The notes beneath the pieces were generated by a model. That model ran no database searches. It worked only from the letters and a program-made list of their open reading frames with translations, and was not told where the DNA came from. DNA of 64,000 nt from Micromonospora pallida. GTDB lineage: Bacteria; Actinomycetota; Actinomycetes; Mycobacteriales; Micromonosporaceae. The stretch's first letter is position 1. Each line of letters opens with the position of its first letter. The translations under genes and the position numbers were made by a program. Positions 1 to 8,071 of the stretch are shown piece after piece. The DNA is taken from assembly GCF_900090325.1 (NCBI RefSeq), contig NZ_FMHW01000002.1, positions 7,131,001-7,195,000 of the forward strand, given 5' to 3'.

Positions 1-2
1 GC

Positions 3-872
3 ACCCCACTGACGACCAGTGGATACACCCTGCACATCGCCGACGACCCGGCCGAGGTGGCAGCCGCCCAGCGGCTGCGGCACGAGGTCTTCGCCGTCGA
101 ACTCGGCGCGACCCTGCGTTCCGGGACCGTCGGGCTGGACACCGACGACCTCGACCCCTGGTGCGACCACCTGATCGTCCGCGAGGAGCGGACCGGTGCG
201 GTGGTCGGCACGTACCGGCTGCTGCCGCCCGGGCGCACCGACCGGCGGTACGCCGAGCAGGAGTTCGACCTGACCGCGTTCGACCCGCTCCGGGACGACC
301 TGGTCGAGGTCGGCCGTTCCTGCGTGCACCCGGACCACCGCTCCGGTGCGGTGATCAACCTGATGTGGGCCGGCATCGTCCGCTACCTGCACCTGCGGGG
401 CCGTCGGTGGCTCGGCGGCTGCGCCTCGGTGTCGGTGGCCGACGGCGGGCTCACCGCTGCCGGGGTGTGGGAACGGGTCCGGGCCGGGCACCTCGCGCCC
501 CCGCCGCTGCGGGTCCGGCCGCACCGCCCCTGGTTCGCCGAGGCGGCTGCGGTCGCGGGGGAACGGGAGCGGAACCAGTCGGGCGTCGCCCTCGACACCA
601 GCGGGTCGGTGGTGCCACCGCTGCTGCGCGGTTACCTGCGGCTGGGGGCCTGGGTCTGCGGCGAACCCGCGTACGACCCGGACTTCGCGGTGGCCGACTT
701 CTACGTACTGCTCAGCCTGGACCGGATGAACCCGCGTTACCTGCGGCACTTCCTCGGCGAGTCGGCGACCGACGCGGCGAGGAGCCGGCCCGCCGGTGCA
801 CCCGTGACCGCCGGGGCGGCGCTGCGGGCTGGCGGGGGCTCGCCCGGGCGCAGGGCCGGGGCCACGACGTGA
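3..872 (+). CDS. GNAT-fold N-acyltransferase, OlsB-like (5' end outside window)
   Basis: The frame is open from the first complete codon at base 3, so the start lies upstream of the window. The first residues (RLRHEVFAVE, then a DxxD-type region and EVGRSCVHPDHR near residue 105) match the autoinducer-synthase/OlsB acetyltransferase fold, which moves a 3-hydroxyacyl chain from ACP to the amino group of ornithine. The C-terminal part (ADFYVLLSLDRMNPRYLRHF) is typical of this family. Its stop overlaps the start of the next gene, a PlsC-like O-acyltransferase. That OlsB-OlsA order suggests ornithine lipid synthesis at the inner face of the membrane. Function is inferred from family; substrate not shown. 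Confidence 0.72.
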   Translation, partial: TPLTTSGYTLHIADDPAEVAAAQRLRHEVFAVELGATLRSGTVGLDTDDLDPWCDHLIVREERTGAVVGTYRLLPPGRTDRRYAEQEFDLTAFDPLRDDLVEVGRSCVHPDHRSGAVINLMWAGIVRYLHLRGRRWLGGCASVSVADGGLTAAGVWERVRAGHLAPPPLRVRPHRPWFAEAAAVAGERERNQSGVALDTSGSVVPPLLRGYLRLGAWVCGEPAYDPDFAVADFYVLLSLDRMNPRYLRHFLGESATDAARSRPAGAPVTAGAALRAGGGSPGRRAGATT

Positions 873-1720
873 CCACCGTCGGGTACGACCTGTGGCGTCC
901 GCTCTCCGCGTGTGGCGCGGACTGCCTGCCGGCCGCCGGGCACCTGCCGGCCGTACCGGTCACCCGGCGGGCGGCCCGCCTGCTGGCCGTACTCGGCATG
1001 CTCCTGGCCGGGATCGGGCTGGTGGCCGCGTTCCCGCTGCTGCCCGCCGTCGCCCGGCGGGCCGGGTGTCGGGCCTGGGCGCGCGGTACGGTGCGGGCGT
1101 TCGGGGCGCGGCTGGTGGTGCGGGGCCGGCCGCCGCGCGGCCGGGCGCTGCTGGTCGCCAACCACGTCTCCTGGCTGGACGTGGTCGCGCTGCTCGCGGT
1201 CACCCCGGCCCGGATGCTGGCCAAGCGGGAGGTACGCGGCTGGCCGCTGGTCGGCCTCCTGGCGGCGGCGGCCGGCACGGTCTTCGTCGACCGGTCCCGG
1301 CCCCGTGAGCTGCCGGTGACCGTACGGCGGGTCGCCGACCTGCTCCGCGCGGGTCGGCCGGTCGCGGTCTATCCGGAGGGAACCACCTGGTGCGGTACGG
1401 TCGACCCGGTCCACGTCCGCCCCCGGCCGGGGTTCCGGCCAGCGGTGTTCCAGGCGGCGGTCGACACGGGTACGCCGGTCGTGCCGGTCCGGATCGGCTA
1501 CCGGTGCGCCGACGCCGGCGTCGACACCACCGCCCCGGCCTTCCTCGGCGAGGAGACCCTCTGGCGGTCGATGCGTCGGGTGCTCGCCATGCGGGACCTG
1601 GTGGTGTCGGTGACGGTCGGTGTGGCGCTGCACCCGGCGTCGGGCGCGGACCGGCGTGCCCTGGCTCGGACGGCGGAGTCCGCGCTGCGGCTGATGCCGG
1701 TGTGGAAGGGTGGTGCCTGA
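869..1720 (+). CDS. PlsC-type 1-acyl-glycerol-3-phosphate / lyso-ornithine-lipid acyltransferase
   Basis: A 283-residue membrane-bound acyltransferase. The GTG start at 869 overlaps the TGA of the preceding gene (GTGA), which fixes the start and implies translational coupling. One membrane helix lies near residues 36-60. The acyltransferase block NHVSWLD (His99 to Asp104, HX4D motif) and YPEGTTW (169-174) are both intact. In family terms it acylates a hydroxyl on a lyso-lipid using acyl-ACP or acyl-CoA. Next to the OlsB-like gene the likely product is ornithine lipid (OlsA role), though general phosphatidic acid synthesis cannot be excluded. Confidence 0.82.
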   Translation: MTTVGYDLWRPLSACGADCLPAAGHLPAVPVTRRAARLLAVLGMLLAGIGLVAAFPLLPAVARRAGCRAWARGTVRAFGARLVVRGRPPRGRALLVANHVSWLDVVALLAVTPARMLAKREVRGWPLVGLLAAAAGTVFVDRSRPRELPVTVRRVADLLRAGRPVAVYPEGTTWCGTVDPVHVRPRPGFRPAVFQAAVDTGTPVVPVRIGYRCADAGVDTTAPAFLGEETLWRSMRRVLAMRDLVVSVTVGVALHPASGADRRALARTAESALRLMPVWKGGA

Positions 1721-1745
1721 GTCCGTTTCCGCGCACCGCCGACGC

Positions 1746-1787
1746 TTTCAGGGTTTTTGCAGGAAGCGTCCAGCCCCGGCGCAGCGT
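1746..1787 (+). promoter_or_regulatory. Four 11-bp-phased CAG repeats upstream of the response regulator gene
   Basis: CAG trinucleotides start at 1749, 1760, 1771 and 1782, exactly 11 bases apart, in contexts TTTCAGG, TTGCAGG, GTCCAGC and GCGCAGC. Direct repeats with one-turn phasing are the usual target of OmpR/PhoB-family regulators. The same arrangement recurs before htrA at 4088-4127. Likely an autoregulatory operator for the adjacent regulator. Confidence 0.65.
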
Positions 1788-1807
1788 CGTCGCGGATGAT
1801 GGCACGC

Positions 1808-2509
1808 ATGGCCCCTACCCAGACCGAGGCGCGACTGCTCGTCGTCGAGGACGACCCGAACATCCTCGAACTCCTCTCCGCGAGCCTGCGCTTCGCCGGC
1901 TTCGACGTGGCGACGGCGACCAGCGGCAGCGCGGCGTTGAACGCCGCCAAGGACCACCGCCCCGACCTGGTCGTCCTCGACGTGATGCTGCCCGACCTTG
2001 ACGGCTTCGAGGTGATCCGGATGCTCCGCGAGGGGGGCACCCGGACACCGGTGGTCTTCCTCACCGCGCGGGACGCCACGGACGACAAGATCCGGGGGCT
2101 GACCCTGGGCGGCGACGACTACGTCACCAAGCCGTTCAGCCTGGAGGAGTTGACCGCCCGGATCCGGGCCGTGCTGCGGCGTACGGTGACCGGCGAGCAC
2201 GCCCCCTCCCGGCTCACCTTCGCCGACCTGGAGCTGGACGAGGAGACCCACGAGGTGCACCGCGCCGGGCAGCGGGTGCAGCTCTCGCCGACCGAGTTCA
2301 AGCTGTTGCGCTACCTGATGCTCAACGCCAACCGGGTGCTGTCCAAGGCGCAGATCCTCGACCACGTCTGGAACTACGACTTCCGGGGCGACGACAACAT
2401 CGTCGAGTCCTACATCTCCTACCTGCGGCGCAAGGTCGACAACACCCAGCCCCGACTGATCCATACTCTCCGCGGGGTCGGCTACGTGCTGCGCAAGCCG
2501 CCGGCGTGA
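1808..2509 (+). CDS. OmpR/MprA-type response regulator
   Basis: A 233-residue two-component regulator. The receiver domain occupies about residues 9-123, with acidic pocket residues EDD (14-16), phospho-acceptor Asp58 in VVLDVMLPD, and the conserved Lys in YVTKPF. The C-terminal winged helix (about 135-230) has LSPTEFKLLRYL and the recognition region ending VGYVLRKP. Start choice: ATG codons at 1796, 1799 and 1808 are in frame. 1808 is preferred because its distance from the last upstream CAG repeat (26 bases) matches that of the htrA start (25 bases). The stop overlaps the kinase start (GTGA). It probably controls itself and htrA. Closest known logic is MprA/MprB or CseB/CseC. Confidence 0.9.
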   Translation: MAPTQTEARLLVVEDDPNILELLSASLRFAGFDVATATSGSAALNAAKDHRPDLVVLDVMLPDLDGFEVIRMLREGGTRTPVVFLTARDATDDKIRGLTLGGDDYVTKPFSLEELTARIRAVLRRTVTGEHAPSRLTFADLELDEETHEVHRAGQRVQLSPTEFKLLRYLMLNANRVLSKAQILDHVWNYDFRGDDNIVESYISYLRRKVDNTQPRLIHTLRGVGYVLRKPPA

Positions 2510-4086
2510 ACGCCGTCGACCAGGCGAAGGGACGACTACGGCAGGTACCGCTACGGGTCAAGCTGGTCACGGCCGTACTCACCCTGGTCGCCGCCGCGCT
2601 GCTGGTGATCAGCCTGCTGACCACCTTCTTCCTGCGCAGCTACCTGGTCGACCAGGTGGACGCGGAGCTACGCAACAGCGAGGCGTCCATCCGGGGGGCA
2701 ATCGACCGGCTGATGTCCGAGGGGACCAGGCAGAAGGCGGACCTCCCGACCGACTACATGGTCGCGGTGATCGATGCCAACCGGGTCGCCGTGGTGCGGT
2801 ACAGCAGCAACCTGGACCCCGAGGACCTGCCCGCGTTGTCCGACAACCTCGCCAAGGCCCAGGAGCGTGTCGGCGAGCCGTTCACGGTGCGCTCCCAGGG
2901 CAGTGACATCCGCTGGCGGATGCTCTTCATCCAGCTCCCTGACGGCACGGTGCTCGCCATCGGGCAGCACCTCACCGACGTCGACCAGGCGGTCAAGCAA
3001 CTCATCTGGATAGATCTGCTGGTCGGCGGCGCGGTGCTGGTGCTGCTCGCCTCGATCGGCGCGGCGATCGTCCGAACCAGCCTGAAACCGCTGGTCGACA
3101 TCGAGCGGACGGCCGCCGCGATCGCCGGGGGTGACCTGACCCGCCGGGTACCCGACCCGGAACAGGGCAACGAGTGCCCCACCTCGGAGCTGGGCCGGCT
3201 CTCCCGGGCACTGAACTCGATGCTCACCCAGATCGAGGCGGCCTTCACCGCCCGGGCCGCGTCCGAGGCGTCGGCGCGCTATGCCGAGGTCGCCGCCCGG
3301 GACGCCGCCGAGGCGGCGAAGGCATCCGAGGCCCGGGCGATCCGCTCCGAGGAACGGATGCGGCAGTTCGTCGCGGACGCCTCGCACGAGCTGCGTACCC
3401 CGCTGACCACCATCCGGGGCTTCGCCGAGCTGTACCGGCAGGGGGCGGCCCGCGAGCCGGAGCAGACCGCCGGACTGCTGCGCCGGATCGAGGACGAGGC
3501 CGCCCGGATGGGGCTGCTCGTGGAGGACCTGCTGCTGCTGGCCCGGCTGGACCGGGAGCGTCCGCTGTCGCTGGCCCCGGTCGAGCTGCCGGTGCTCGCC
3601 GCCGACGCGGTCCAGGCCGCCCGCGTGGTCGCCCCGGATCGCCGGATCAGCCTGGACATCGCCCCGGGTTCCGGCTCCCTGGTGGTCCGGGGCGACGACG
3701 CCCGGCTGCGCCAGATCATCGGCAACCTGATGACCAACGCGCTGACCCACACCCCGCCGGACGCCTCGGTGACCCTGCGGCTGCGGGTCGAGGAGGGGTC
3801 GGCCGTGGTGGAGGTCGCCGACACCGGGCCGGGGCTCTCCGAAGAGCAGGCCGAACGGGTCTTCGAGCGGTTCTACCGGGCCGACGCCGCGCGGACCCGG
3901 CGGGCCGGCGGGACCACCAGCACCGGGCTGGGGCTGGCCATCGTCGCCGCGCTGGTCGCCGCCCACCTGGGCAGCGTCGAGGTGGACGCCACCCCGGGCG
4001 GCGGGGCGACCTTCCGGGTACGACTGCCGCTCGCCGCCGAGGAGCCGGGTGACTCCCTGGAGGAGCCGGCCGGCGACGGGCAGTGA
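2506..4086 (+). CDS. Sensor histidine kinase, MprB/BaeS-like
   Basis: A 526-residue membrane kinase. Transmembrane helices lie near 18-43 and 166-190, flanking an extracytoplasmic sensor domain of about 120 residues. HAMP follows (about 190-245), then an Ala/Glu-rich stretch (250-282) that may be a signalling helix. The H-box FVADASHELRTPL holds the phospho-accepting His294. The ATP-binding domain has N, G1 and G2 boxes (NLMTNALTHTP, DTGPGL, GLGLAIV). The GTG start overlaps the regulator stop. The sensor domain has no cysteine pair or ligand motif I recognise. With htrA downstream, an envelope or protein-misfolding signal is plausible. Confidence 0.9.
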   Translation: MNAVDQAKGRLRQVPLRVKLVTAVLTLVAAALLVISLLTTFFLRSYLVDQVDAELRNSEASIRGAIDRLMSEGTRQKADLPTDYMVAVIDANRVAVVRYSSNLDPEDLPALSDNLAKAQERVGEPFTVRSQGSDIRWRMLFIQLPDGTVLAIGQHLTDVDQAVKQLIWIDLLVGGAVLVLLASIGAAIVRTSLKPLVDIERTAAAIAGGDLTRRVPDPEQGNECPTSELGRLSRALNSMLTQIEAAFTARAASEASARYAEVAARDAAEAAKASEARAIRSEERMRQFVADASHELRTPLTTIRGFAELYRQGAAREPEQTAGLLRRIEDEAARMGLLVEDLLLLARLDRERPLSLAPVELPVLAADAVQAARVVAPDRRISLDIAPGSGSLVVRGDDARLRQIIGNLMTNALTHTPPDASVTLRLRVEEGSAVVEVADTGPGLSEEQAERVFERFYRADAARTRRAGGTTSTGLGLAIVAALVAAHLGSVEVDATPGGGATFRVRLPLAAEEPGDSLEEPAGDGQ

Positions 4087-4087
4087 T

Positions 4088-4127
4088 TTTCAGGCAACAT
4101 TCAGGCGGGTTCCAGGCTGGACGCAGT
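4088..4127 (+). promoter_or_regulatory. Four 11-bp-phased CAG repeats upstream of htrA
   Basis: CAG starts at 4091, 4102, 4113 and 4124 with exact 11-base spacing, in contexts TTTCAGG, ATTCAGG, TTCCAGG and ACGCAGT. The array begins two bases after the kinase stop and ends 22 bases before the htrA start. It mirrors the array at 1746-1787, so the same regulator probably binds both. Confidence 0.65.
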
Positions 4128-4148
4128 CCCCGGGGGCAAGGTGGTTAC

Positions 4149-5957
4149 ATGACCGAGTACGAGACCGACCCGCAGCGGCGACCGGCCGACACCGCGCCGG
4201 CGGACCCCACCGCCGAGCTGCCCCGCGCCGAGGACGCGCCGTCGCCGTACGCCCCGGACGCCACCACCGCGGCGGCCGCCGAGCGTTCCGGGGCCGACGA
4301 GCCCACGGTGACGCTTTCCGCCACCGACGAGCCCACGGCGACTCGCCCCGCCACCGACCCGCCGGCGCCCGGGGCCACCACCCCGGCTGACGCCCCCACC
4401 TCCGGCTTCCCGGCCGCCTCCGCCTCCCCGGCCGACGCCCCTACCTCCGGCTTTCCCGCAGCCTCGGCTGGCGGGTCGAGCCCGGCTGATGCCCCCACCT
4501 CCGCCTTCCCCGCCGCCTCCGGCGCACCGAGCACTGCCCCGAGCGGCACCCCGATCGGCGGCCCGAGCGCTGCCCCGACCACAGCTCCGGCTGGTGGCCC
4601 GAGCCCGACCGGCGACTCGTCGGGTTGGCGGCCGGCCGACGGTCCGAGCGGCCCGGCCCCGTCGTACCCGGGGCAGGTGGCCGGGCACCCCGGTCACCCT
4701 TCCCCGCAGGGCCCGTACCCGCCCGCTGGTGCCTGGCAGCCCGGACACGCCGGCCCCTGGGCCGCCGGCCAGCAGCCCGGACCCGTTGGTCAGCCCGGAC
4801 CCGTCGGCCAGCCGGGTCACGCCGGCCAGCCCGGATACGTCGGCCAGCCGGGGGCGTACCCGCCCGCCGGGCAGCCGGTGCCGCCCTGGGCGCAGGGCCC
4901 GACCCACCGGCCCGCCCAGCCGGGTCGGGTGGCCAAGTTCGCCGCGGCCGGGGTCGCCGTGGTGGCCCTGATGTTCGGTTCCGGGGTTGGCGGCGGTGCG
5001 CTCGCCCTCGCCCTCTTCGAGGAGCAGGGCGCCACCCGTACCTACTCCGCAGCGCCGGTGATCAACAGCGCCGACCTGCCGAAGATCGCCGCCGCCGTGC
5101 AGGACAGCGTGGTCTCGATCCAGGCCGGCAGCGGCGAGGGATCCGGGGTCATCCTCAGCGCCGACGGATTCGTGCTGACCAACAACCACGTGGTCGCCTC
5201 CGCCGGCCGGGACACCGTGCAGGTGGTCTTCGCCGACGGCAAGACGGCCAACGCGGAGATCGTCGGCACCGATCCGCGGACCGACCTCGCGGTGGTGAAG
5301 GCGGCCAACGTCTCCGGCCTCCAGCCGGCCAAACTCGGCGACAGCGACGCGATGCAGGTCGGCGACCAGGTGCTCGCCCTGGGCAGCCCGCTCGGCCTCC
5401 AGGGTTCGGTCACCGCCGGCATCATCAGCGCCCGGGACCGGACCATCCAGGCCGGCAGCCAGCAGGACCCGCAGGCCGGTGCCAGCTCCATCTCCGGGCT
5501 GCTCCAGACCGACGCCCCGATCAACCCGGGCAACTCCGGCGGTGCACTGGTCAACACCCGGGGCGAGGTGATCGGCATCAACACCGCGATCGCCACCAGC
5601 GGGCAGAGCAGCGGCAACATCGGGGTCGGCTTCGCCATCCCGAGCAACAAGGCCAAGCTCGTCGCCGAGCAGCTCCAGCGGGGCGAGGACGTCAGCCACC
5701 CGTCGCTCGGCGTCAGCGTCACCGGCGCCGAGGGCGGCGGGGCGCTGGTCGGCTCGGTCACCCCGGGCAGTGCCGCCGAGAAGGCCGGGCTGCGCCAGGG
5801 CGACGTGGTCACCAAGTTCGGCGACAAGGCCATCAACGACTCGAACGACCTGGTGGCGGCGGTGCAGGCCGGCAAGGTCGGCGATCAGGTGAAGATCGAG
5901 TACCGCCGGAACGGCGCGGCCGCCACCACCACCGCGACGCTCGCCGAGGCGTCCTGA
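4149..5957 (+). CDS. HtrA/DegP-family membrane-anchored serine protease with PDZ domain
   Basis: A 602-residue protease. ATG at 4149 follows AAGGTGG at a good distance. Residues 1-260 are disordered: Ala/Pro/Thr-rich, with a repeated ADAPTSGFPAAS block and a Gly-Gln-Pro repeat run (GQPGPV). One membrane helix (about 263-290) leaves the protease outside the cytoplasm. The trypsin-like domain carries His347 (TNNHVV), Asp379 (RTDLAVV) and Ser463 (NPGNSGGAL). A single C-terminal PDZ domain (about 510-595) should bind misfolded protein tails. It degrades or refolds damaged envelope proteins and is probably induced by the upstream two-component system. The long cytoplasmic tail is typical of actinobacterial members. 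Confidence 0.92.
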   Translation: MTEYETDPQRRPADTAPADPTAELPRAEDAPSPYAPDATTAAAAERSGADEPTVTLSATDEPTATRPATDPPAPGATTPADAPTSGFPAASASPADAPTSGFPAASAGGSSPADAPTSAFPAASGAPSTAPSGTPIGGPSAAPTTAPAGGPSPTGDSSGWRPADGPSGPAPSYPGQVAGHPGHPSPQGPYPPAGAWQPGHAGPWAAGQQPGPVGQPGPVGQPGHAGQPGYVGQPGAYPPAGQPVPPWAQGPTHRPAQPGRVAKFAAAGVAVVALMFGSGVGGGALALALFEEQGATRTYSAAPVINSADLPKIAAAVQDSVVSIQAGSGEGSGVILSADGFVLTNNHVVASAGRDTVQVVFADGKTANAEIVGTDPRTDLAVVKAANVSGLQPAKLGDSDAMQVGDQVLALGSPLGLQGSVTAGIISARDRTIQAGSQQDPQAGASSISGLLQTDAPINPGNSGGALVNTRGEVIGINTAIATSGQSSGNIGVGFAIPSNKAKLVAEQLQRGEDVSHPSLGVSVTGAEGGGALVGSVTPGSAAEKAGLRQGDVVTKFGDKAINDSNDLVAAVQAGKVGDQVKIEYRRNGAAATTTATLAEAS

Positions 5958-5978
5958 CCGAAGCTTTCTCCTCCCGCT

Positions 5979-6026
5979 GACGGCGGGCGACGGGTACCGA
6001 GGGGGTCGGTTCCGTCGCCCGCCGTC
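5979..6026 (+). terminator. Rho-independent terminator after htrA
   Basis: A 15-bp perfect stem (GACGGCGGGCGACGG at 5979-5993 with its complement at 6012-6026) and an 18-base loop, followed by TCTT. It lies 21 bases after the htrA stop. Confidence 0.8.
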
Positions 6027-6146
6027 TCTTGTCGCCCACCCGCACCGGGTGAGGCCCGCTCACCCCGCCGGTGGGCAGCATCGACCACGTCCGACCGGCG
6101 GCGGCCGACGTCGGGGGACATCCGGGACGGCAGGGGAGGGGACGGC

Positions 6147-6815
6147 ATGACCAGGGCGGTCCGGCATACCGACCGGCAGATCCAGCAGGACGTGTCCGAG
6201 GAGCTGATCTGGGCGGCCGGTGTCCCGTCGCCCGGCATCGGGGTGACCGTCGACGACGGGGTGGTGACGCTGACCGGCCAGGTGGGCAGCTACGCGGAGC
6301 GGTGGGCCGCCGAGCGGAGCGCGCAGCGGGTGCGCGGGGTCCGGGCGGTCGCCGACGACCTGGAGGTGCGCCTCACCGCCGACGCGGAGCGTACCGACGC
6401 CGAGATCGCGCTCGCCGTCGTCCGCGCGCTGGAGTGGGACAGCTACGTGCCGGCCGACCAGCTCGACGTCACCGTCGCCAACGGGTGGGTGATGCTGCGC
6501 GGCCAGGTGGAGTTCGGCTACCAGAGCCGCACCGCCGAGCGCGAGCTGCGCCGCCTGCGGGGCGTGCGGGGGATCACCAACCTGATCCGGGTACGCCCCA
6601 CCGGCGCGCCCACCGGCCAGGAACTGCGCCAGCGGATCCGGCGGACGCTGCGGCGGCGCACCGGCACGGAGGGGGTCACGGTCGAGGTGGCCGGGGACGC
6701 CGTACTGCTCGTGGGCATGGTGCCCACCGTGGCCGACCGGGACGAGGCGGAACGGATCGCCTGGTCGACGCCGGGCGTCCGGGAGGCCCGCAACGAGGTG
6801 ACCGTCGCCGGCTGA
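6147..6815 (+). CDS. Protein with three BON domains
   Basis: A 222-residue protein made of three consecutive BON modules (about 10-75, 83-150, 155-220). Each has the pattern hydrophobic-G-V-V-x-L-x-G-x-V (VVTLTGQV, WVMLRGQV, AVLLVGMV). BON domains bind phospholipid or tether proteins at membranes, as in OsmY. No signal peptide or membrane helix is seen, so it should be cytoplasmic or peripherally bound. The start is supported by the purine-rich GGGGAGGGGA just upstream. It stands alone between a terminator and a glycosyltransferase; a stress-related role is only inference. Confidence 0.85.
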   Translation: MTRAVRHTDRQIQQDVSEELIWAAGVPSPGIGVTVDDGVVTLTGQVGSYAERWAAERSAQRVRGVRAVADDLEVRLTADAERTDAEIALAVVRALEWDSYVPADQLDVTVANGWVMLRGQVEFGYQSRTAERELRRLRGVRGITNLIRVRPTGAPTGQELRQRIRRTLRRRTGTEGVTVEVAGDAVLLVGMVPTVADRDEAERIAWSTPGVREARNEVTVAG

Positions 6816-6890
6816 CCCGCCGTCCGGTCGTTTACCTCCGGTGGTGTCGGGAAGACGCCGCCCGGGACTGACAGGGGAGGCGTCGTCGTC

Positions 6891-7991
6891 GTGAACCACT
6901 CGTCCGCCGTGCGGGAGGGGCCGTTGCGGATCGCCATGGTGGTGCCACCCTGGTATCCGGTGCCGCCCTCCGGCTACGGCGGTCTCGAACAGGTGGTGGC
7001 CGGCCTGGTCGACGGGCTGGTCGACCGGGGGCACTCGGTGACCCTCTTCGGCGCCGGTCCCGGCCACGGCACCGGCGCGACGTACGTACCGACGGTCGGT
7101 GAACTCCAGCACGAACGCCTGGGCGAGTCCCTGCCGGAGCTGGCCCACCTGGCCCGGGTGCACCGTGAGCTCGACCCGGCCCGCTTCGACGTGGTCCACG
7201 ACCACACCACGATCGGACCGCTGCTGGCCGACCGGCGGACCCTGCCCACGGTCGCGACGGTGCACGGCAACCCGGTCGGTGAGTACGGCGACGTGTTGAG
7301 CCAGGTGCACCCCTCGGTGGGGCTGGTCGCCATCTCACACGCCCAGCGCCGGCTGAACCCGGGCCTGGGCTGGGCCGGGACCGTGCACAACGCCCTGGAG
7401 ACGGCGGACTTCCCGCGCAAACGCGCACCGGGCGGGGGCGCGGTGCTCTGGTTGGCCCGGTTCAGCCCGGACAAGGGCCCGGAGGTGGCCGTCGCGGCCT
7501 GTCGGGCGGCGGGACTGCCGCTGGTGCTGGCCGGCAAGTGCAACGAGCCGGGCGAGCGCCGCCACTTCGCGGAGGTGGTCGAGCCACTGCTCGGACCGGA
7601 CGTGCGGGTGGTGGTCAACGCCGACCGGGACACCTGTCTGCGGCTGCTGGTGGACGCCCGTTGTCTGATCATGCCGATCCAGTGGGACGAGCCGTTCGGC
7701 ATGGTGATGGTCGAGGCGATGGCGACCGGCACGCCGGTGGTCGCGCTCAACCGGGGCGCCGTGCCCGAGCTGCTCCGGCCCGGGGTGACCGGGCTGGTCT
7801 GCGAGCGTTCGGAGGAGCTGCCGGCGGCGTTGCGTGAGGCGGGCCGGCTGCGGCCGGAGGACTGCGTGGCACACGTGGCGGAGCACTTCTCCACCGCCGG
7901 GATGGCGCGCGGGTACGAGGCCGTGTACCGGCGCTTGGTCGCCCGACCGCACACCGTCCCCGCCGAGCCGGTCCGCACGCCCGTCCCCTGA
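6891..7991 (+). CDS. Family 4 (GT-B) glycosyltransferase
   Basis: A 366-residue GT-B enzyme. The N-terminal acceptor domain opens with IAMVVPPWYPVPPSGYGGLEQVV, trimmed here to its core PPSGYGGLEQ, the Gly-rich loop of GT4. The C-terminal nucleotide-sugar domain has WLARFSPDKG and the E-x7-E motif in DEPFGMVMVEAMATG (donor binding). The GTG start at 6891 follows GGGGAGG. It transfers a sugar to an unknown acceptor; close relatives act on glycolipids or small molecules. No sugar-pathway neighbours help assign the substrate. Confidence 0.85.
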   Translation: MNHSSAVREGPLRIAMVVPPWYPVPPSGYGGLEQVVAGLVDGLVDRGHSVTLFGAGPGHGTGATYVPTVGELQHERLGESLPELAHLARVHRELDPARFDVVHDHTTIGPLLADRRTLPTVATVHGNPVGEYGDVLSQVHPSVGLVAISHAQRRLNPGLGWAGTVHNALETADFPRKRAPGGGAVLWLARFSPDKGPEVAVAACRAAGLPLVLAGKCNEPGERRHFAEVVEPLLGPDVRVVVNADRDTCLRLLVDARCLIMPIQWDEPFGMVMVEAMATGTPVVALNRGAVPELLRPGVTGLVCERSEELPAALREAGRLRPEDCVAHVAEHFSTAGMARGYEAVYRRLVARPHTVPAEPVRTPVP

Positions 7992-8071
7992 CCGGCCGCA
8001 CCGGCCAGCGGGTGCCGCTCCCCGGCCACCGGTCAGTTGCCGACGGGCGCGTACGTGCCAGGATGAACGCC

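Noticed and set aside
2668..3966. 432-codon open frame on the reverse strand of the histidine kinase gene
   Set aside because: Antisense shadow of a GC-rich gene: Gly/Arg/Pro/Gln-rich, no domain, no ribosome site, and the kinase is certain on the other strand.
4101..5699. 532-codon open frame antisense to htrA
   Set aside because: Low-complexity shadow of the Pro/Ala-rich region and protease domain; htrA motifs are complete.
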